DNA from: Myxococcaceae bacterium
GTDB lineage: Bacteria; Myxococcota; Myxococcia; Myxococcales; Myxococcaceae
Reading direction: 5' to 3'
Length of the DNA stretch: 33,747 nucleotides
Assembly: GCA_019694595.1 (NCBI GenBank)
Contig: JAIBBQ010000057.1
Location: forward strand, 1-33,747
Below the pieces are notes generated by a model. The model ran no database searches, was not told the DNA's origin, and saw only the letters and a program-made list of their open reading frames with translations. Shown here piece after piece: positions 31,704 through 33,747 of this stretch. Numbering within the stretch: position 1 is the stretch's first letter; every line of letters starts with the position of its first letter. A program made the position numbers and the translations under genes.

Positions 31704-32162
31704 ATGGCTGAACACGGCGAAAAGGGCGTGGGCGCTCGGTTCCTCGATTCGCTGCAGGCACACCTCGCGCCGGTGATGAAGACCAACGGGTTCAAGAAGT
31801 CGGGCCGGTGCTACTTCCGGGTGCACGAGGAGCGTTGCTACGACGTCATCGAGCTCAGGGTGACCCTCTACGGCTCGGCCGAGCAGTCGCGCTTCACCTG
31901 CGAGGTGTACCAGCACGACGCGCGCAAGGACGACCCGCAGGCCCGTCACTGGACGAAGTTTCCGACCACCGGAGCCAACGTCTTCAGTCGCAACATCGGC
32001 AGCTACCGGCCCGGAGGACACCAGCACTGGTGGGACCTCGACGGCGGTGTGGACCTCGAGGCGCTCACCACGGAGCTCGCGGCGCTCCTCGAGCAGCAGG
32101 TGATCCCCTCCTTCGGCACCTGGGGCGCGGCCCGGAAGCCCTTCATCGTCCCCGCCTGGTGA
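31704..32162 (+). CDS. DUF4304-like protein
   Basis: 152 residues from ATG 31704. Residues 9-60 carry GVGARFLDSLQAHLAPVMKTNGFKKSGRCYFRV and DVIELRVTLYGS, matching the DUF4304 plan (N-terminal helix, 'GFKK.G..F.R', then a strand with IELQ). Later parts are RFTCEVYQHDARKDDPQ and PGGHQHWWDLDGGVDLEALTTELAALLEQQVIP. It is a cytoplasmic soluble protein of unknown function. Related domains occur as solitary proteins and near toxin-immunity loci. A truncated paralogue lies 2.8 kb upstream. Confidence 0.75.
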   Translation: MAEHGEKGVGARFLDSLQAHLAPVMKTNGFKKSGRCYFRVHEERCYDVIELRVTLYGSAEQSRFTCEVYQHDARKDDPQARHWTKFPTTGANVFSRNIGSYRPGGHQHWWDLDGGVDLEALTTELAALLEQQVIPSFGTWGAARKPFIVPAW

Positions 32163-32238
32163 GCCAGGTGGTGCTGCGTGCGAAGAGTTCCCCGAACTCC
32201 CCGAAGGCCCCGGGCGCAGGACGGAAGGGATGGTCGGC

Positions 32239-32719
32239 ATGACCTTGGCGGTCGAACAGCTCTTGGCCAGCCTCTCGCCGAGGCTCGCCCGCGACGCGCT
32301 CGAGCGCGGGGGGGCGCCCGGACTTGCTGGTGCGGCTCGTCCGAACCGACCACGGTTGGCGAACCCTCGCCGATGAGCTCGGCTTTCGTTGTCCTCCGGC
32401 GCTGCTTGAACTCGGTCGCGCCAGTGAGCACCAGGTCGTCCACATCGATGATGACCACGGCTGGGACCTCCTCTTTCCCGAACAAGCGCGCGAAGCACGC
32501 CAGTTCCTCGCGCACCTGGCGACTGACTTCCCTGCGGTGGGCGAACGCTCCCGCATGGTGCCGGTCTTCGGTCAGGACGGTGATCTCTTGCTCCTCGCAC
32601 CTGACGAGCGGGTGTGGATGTTCACGCACGACGACTGGGACAACGATGGGGTCGTGGCCGAGAGCTTCGATGCGCTCCTTGTCTTGCTCGCCGGCCGAAG
32701 ACGAATTGCGCGGCTGTGA
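32239..32719 (+). pseudogene. SMI1/KNR4 (SUKH)-like gene, frameshifted at G7 tract
   Basis: The start at ATG 32239 (or 32230) encodes MTLAVEQLLASLSPRLARDALERGG. A seven-G run at 32308-32314 then throws the frame off. With six G residues it would read LERGGRPDLLVRLVRTDHGW and continue in the second frame, open from 32324 to the stop at 32717-32719. The second part has GWRTLADELGFRCPPALLELG, a predicted strand with DLLFPEQAREA, VFGQDGDLLLLAPDERVWMFTHDDW and SFDALLVLL. This is the general plan of SMI1/KNR4-like immunity or regulatory domains, though the match is by eye. The shift could be sequencing error, decay or phase variation. Confidence 0.6.
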
Positions 32720-32791
32720 GGCGGGAAAACTCCCCGAACCGAGCAGAGTCTGGGCGCGTTCGCTCGCAAACCAGGGCGAGAGGCGGGCACG

Positions 32792-33271
32792 TCAGCCAGC
32801 AGGCACCCACCTGGGGTTGACGCTGCTCAAGAAGACCCTGGCCGTCTCTTCCTCGGTGGTCGTGGATCCGACGACTGCTGCTGCAACGACGATACGGCCG
32901 ACGTCCCCATCGGAGTGCGCGAACAGCCGCACGTAGGCTGAACAGGGGCCCTCGTAGTCAAGGCGGAGGTCGAGCTCACGAGTGGCCCTCCCCCGGGGCG
33001 TGGACGCCTGGTCTCGCATCACCTGGGGGGCGAATGCGGCGAACTTCTGTGGCCAGTGATCGCCGAACGTCTGGACCCACCGCAGAGCTCCGACGGCGAG
33101 AAAGGGGTCGAGCGGCATCTGCGTGACTCGAATGCTGAAGAGTCCGAAGGGAGCGAGCTCCGCCGAGAAGTCGACCGTCCTCGCGAAGGCGACGTCCGTG
33201 GCCTCTTCGGCCACTTCGACGCGCGATGGAAACGTGGCGCTGAACCAATCGTTGTCGATCACCACGGACAT
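32792..33271 (-). CDS. Hypothetical soluble protein
   Basis: 159 residues from ATG 33271. No signal peptide or membrane span is present. Visible segments are VVIDNDWFSATFPSRVEVAEEATDV, an alternating beta pattern (FSIRVTQMPLDPFL, ATRELDLRLDYEGPCSAYVRLFAHSDGDVGRIVVAAAVVG), and a C-terminal FLSSVNPRWVP typical of stand-alone beta-sandwich proteins of the myxobacterial 'hypothetical' class. The start is 21 bp after the phnA stop on the same strand, so the two probably form an operon. No function can be assigned. Confidence 0.75.
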   Translation of the reverse strand: MSVVIDNDWFSATFPSRVEVAEEATDVAFARTVDFSAELAPFGLFSIRVTQMPLDPFLAVGALRWVQTFGDHWPQKFAAFAPQVMRDQASTPRGRATRELDLRLDYEGPCSAYVRLFAHSDGDVGRIVVAAAVVGSTTTEEETARVFLSSVNPRWVPAG

Positions 33272-33292
33272 GGAACCCGCACTTGTCCCCCC

Positions 33293-33649
33293 TCACGCCT
33301 TCTTCACGAACTTCGATTTGAGCCCCATGGCTCCGATTCCTTCGACCTTGCAGTCGATGTCGTGATCGCCTTCGACCAGGCGAATGTTCTTCACCTTGGT
33401 TCCGGCCTTGATGCCTGTCGGAGAGCCCTTCACGGGCAGGTCCTTGATGACCGTCACCGAGTCGCCATCGTGAAGGACGTTCCCCACGGCGTCACGGATG
33501 ACGCGGGTCTCCTCCGCTGGCTCGCTGGCTTCGGCGGGCGCGGCAGTCGGGGACCATTCGTGAGCACACTCCGGGCACACCAGAAGGCCGCTTGGATCCT
33601 GGTAGGTGTATTCGGAAGTGCACTTGGGGCAGGGAGGGAGAGTGCTCAT
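33293..33649 (-). CDS. phnA: PhnA/YjdM family zinc-ribbon protein
   Basis: 118 residues from ATG 33649. The N-terminal zinc ribbon is [26 protein letters not shown] (two CxxC pairs at 8-11 and 26-29). An acidic linker of about 20 residues leads to the conserved C-terminal SH3-like domain: [65 protein letters not shown]. Length and motif order match the E. coli protein, named for phosphonate utilisation although it is not part of the C-P lyase. The exact role is unsettled. It is probably cotranscribed with the gene at 32792-33271. Confidence 0.95.
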   Translation of the reverse strand: MSTLPPCPKCTSEYTYQDPSGLLVCPECAHEWSPTAAPAEASEPAEETRVIRDAVGNVLHDGDSVTVIKDLPVKGSPTGIKAGTKVKNIRLVEGDHDIDCKVEGIGAMGLKSKFVKKA

Positions 33650-33708
33650 TGGGCGTCTCGAAGCGTGAGGGGCCCTTCCGGTTCGAAGGAGTCGAGTCCC
33701 CGCAACGA

Positions 33709-33735
33709 AAAAGCCCCGGCAGAACCGGGGCTTTT
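33709..33735. terminator. Bidirectional rho-independent terminator
   Basis: AAAAGCCCCGG, a CAGAA loop, then CCGGGGCTTTT: an 11-bp perfect stem including four A-T pairs, with a T run on one strand and an A run on the other. It lies 60 bp upstream of phnA and so more likely ends transcription entering from the right of the window. Confidence 0.85.
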
Positions 33736-33747
33736 CACTTCAGCTCC

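Overview
The window is very GC-rich DNA with dense, mostly leader-poor genes. It fits a Myxococcota (delta-proteobacterial) chromosome. The clearest signs are three lipoproteins with (S/A)GGG linkers after the lipobox, a large Cys-rich lipoprotein of the type common in myxobacteria, a eukaryotic-like kinase family member, and many small paralogous housekeeping or stress genes. No tRNA, rRNA, CRISPR array or intact transposase was seen. The phylum is an inference from gene style, not from a marker gene.

Layout. 1-7.6 kb: the 3' part of a HAF-repeat lipoprotein, a DUF1801/YdeI-type protein, an FAD monooxygenase divergent from an NmrA-like NAD(P)-binding protein, a TetR regulator, a YpfJ-type zinc metallopeptidase, a VOC protein, and a two-gene unit (small membrane protein plus SAM methyltransferase). 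Three copies of a 17-bp palindrome, GGCAACG-N3-CGTTGCC, tie the TetR gene to the membrane protein/methyltransferase unit. One copy is upstream of tetR and two flank the promoter of the target unit.

7.6-15.3 kb: a tightly overlapping six-gene operon comprising a DUF2911 exported protein, bshC, bshA, a giant exported PIG-L deacetylase, a 40-residue membrane microprotein and a Na+/solute symporter. bshA and bshC belong to bacillithiol synthesis. The other members suggest an envelope-side deacetylation and uptake branch attached to thiol metabolism. This is the best candidate in the window for an undescribed system.

15.3-22.8 kb: a lipoprotein, a class-C beta-lactamase-like serine hydrolase with membrane helices, a broken LtrA gene, a YdeI protein, a small unknown protein, a LysR 5' stub fused against a 2OG dioxygenase, a LysM protein with a YkuD-like SxGC motif, a small membrane protein, a pseudokinase, and a 120-bp copy of the 3' end of the Hsp70 gene found 4.8 kb away.

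22.8-33.7 kb: tRNA-dihydrouridine synthase, a 1183-residue Cys-rich lipoprotein, an Hsp70-family ATPase, an ArsC-ArsA fusion preceded by a DUF4304 5' stub, an NAD(P)-binding 5' stub, a small Cys protein, the intact DUF4304 paralogue, a frameshifted SMI1/KNR4-like gene, an unknown protein and PhnA/YjdM.

Two window-wide patterns stand out. First, eight starts have a TANNNN hexamer followed by exactly 7 nt and then the start codon, the signature expected for leaderless transcripts. Second, at least five gene remnants lie between 17 and 32 kb, four of them 5' stubs, which points to repeated deletion.
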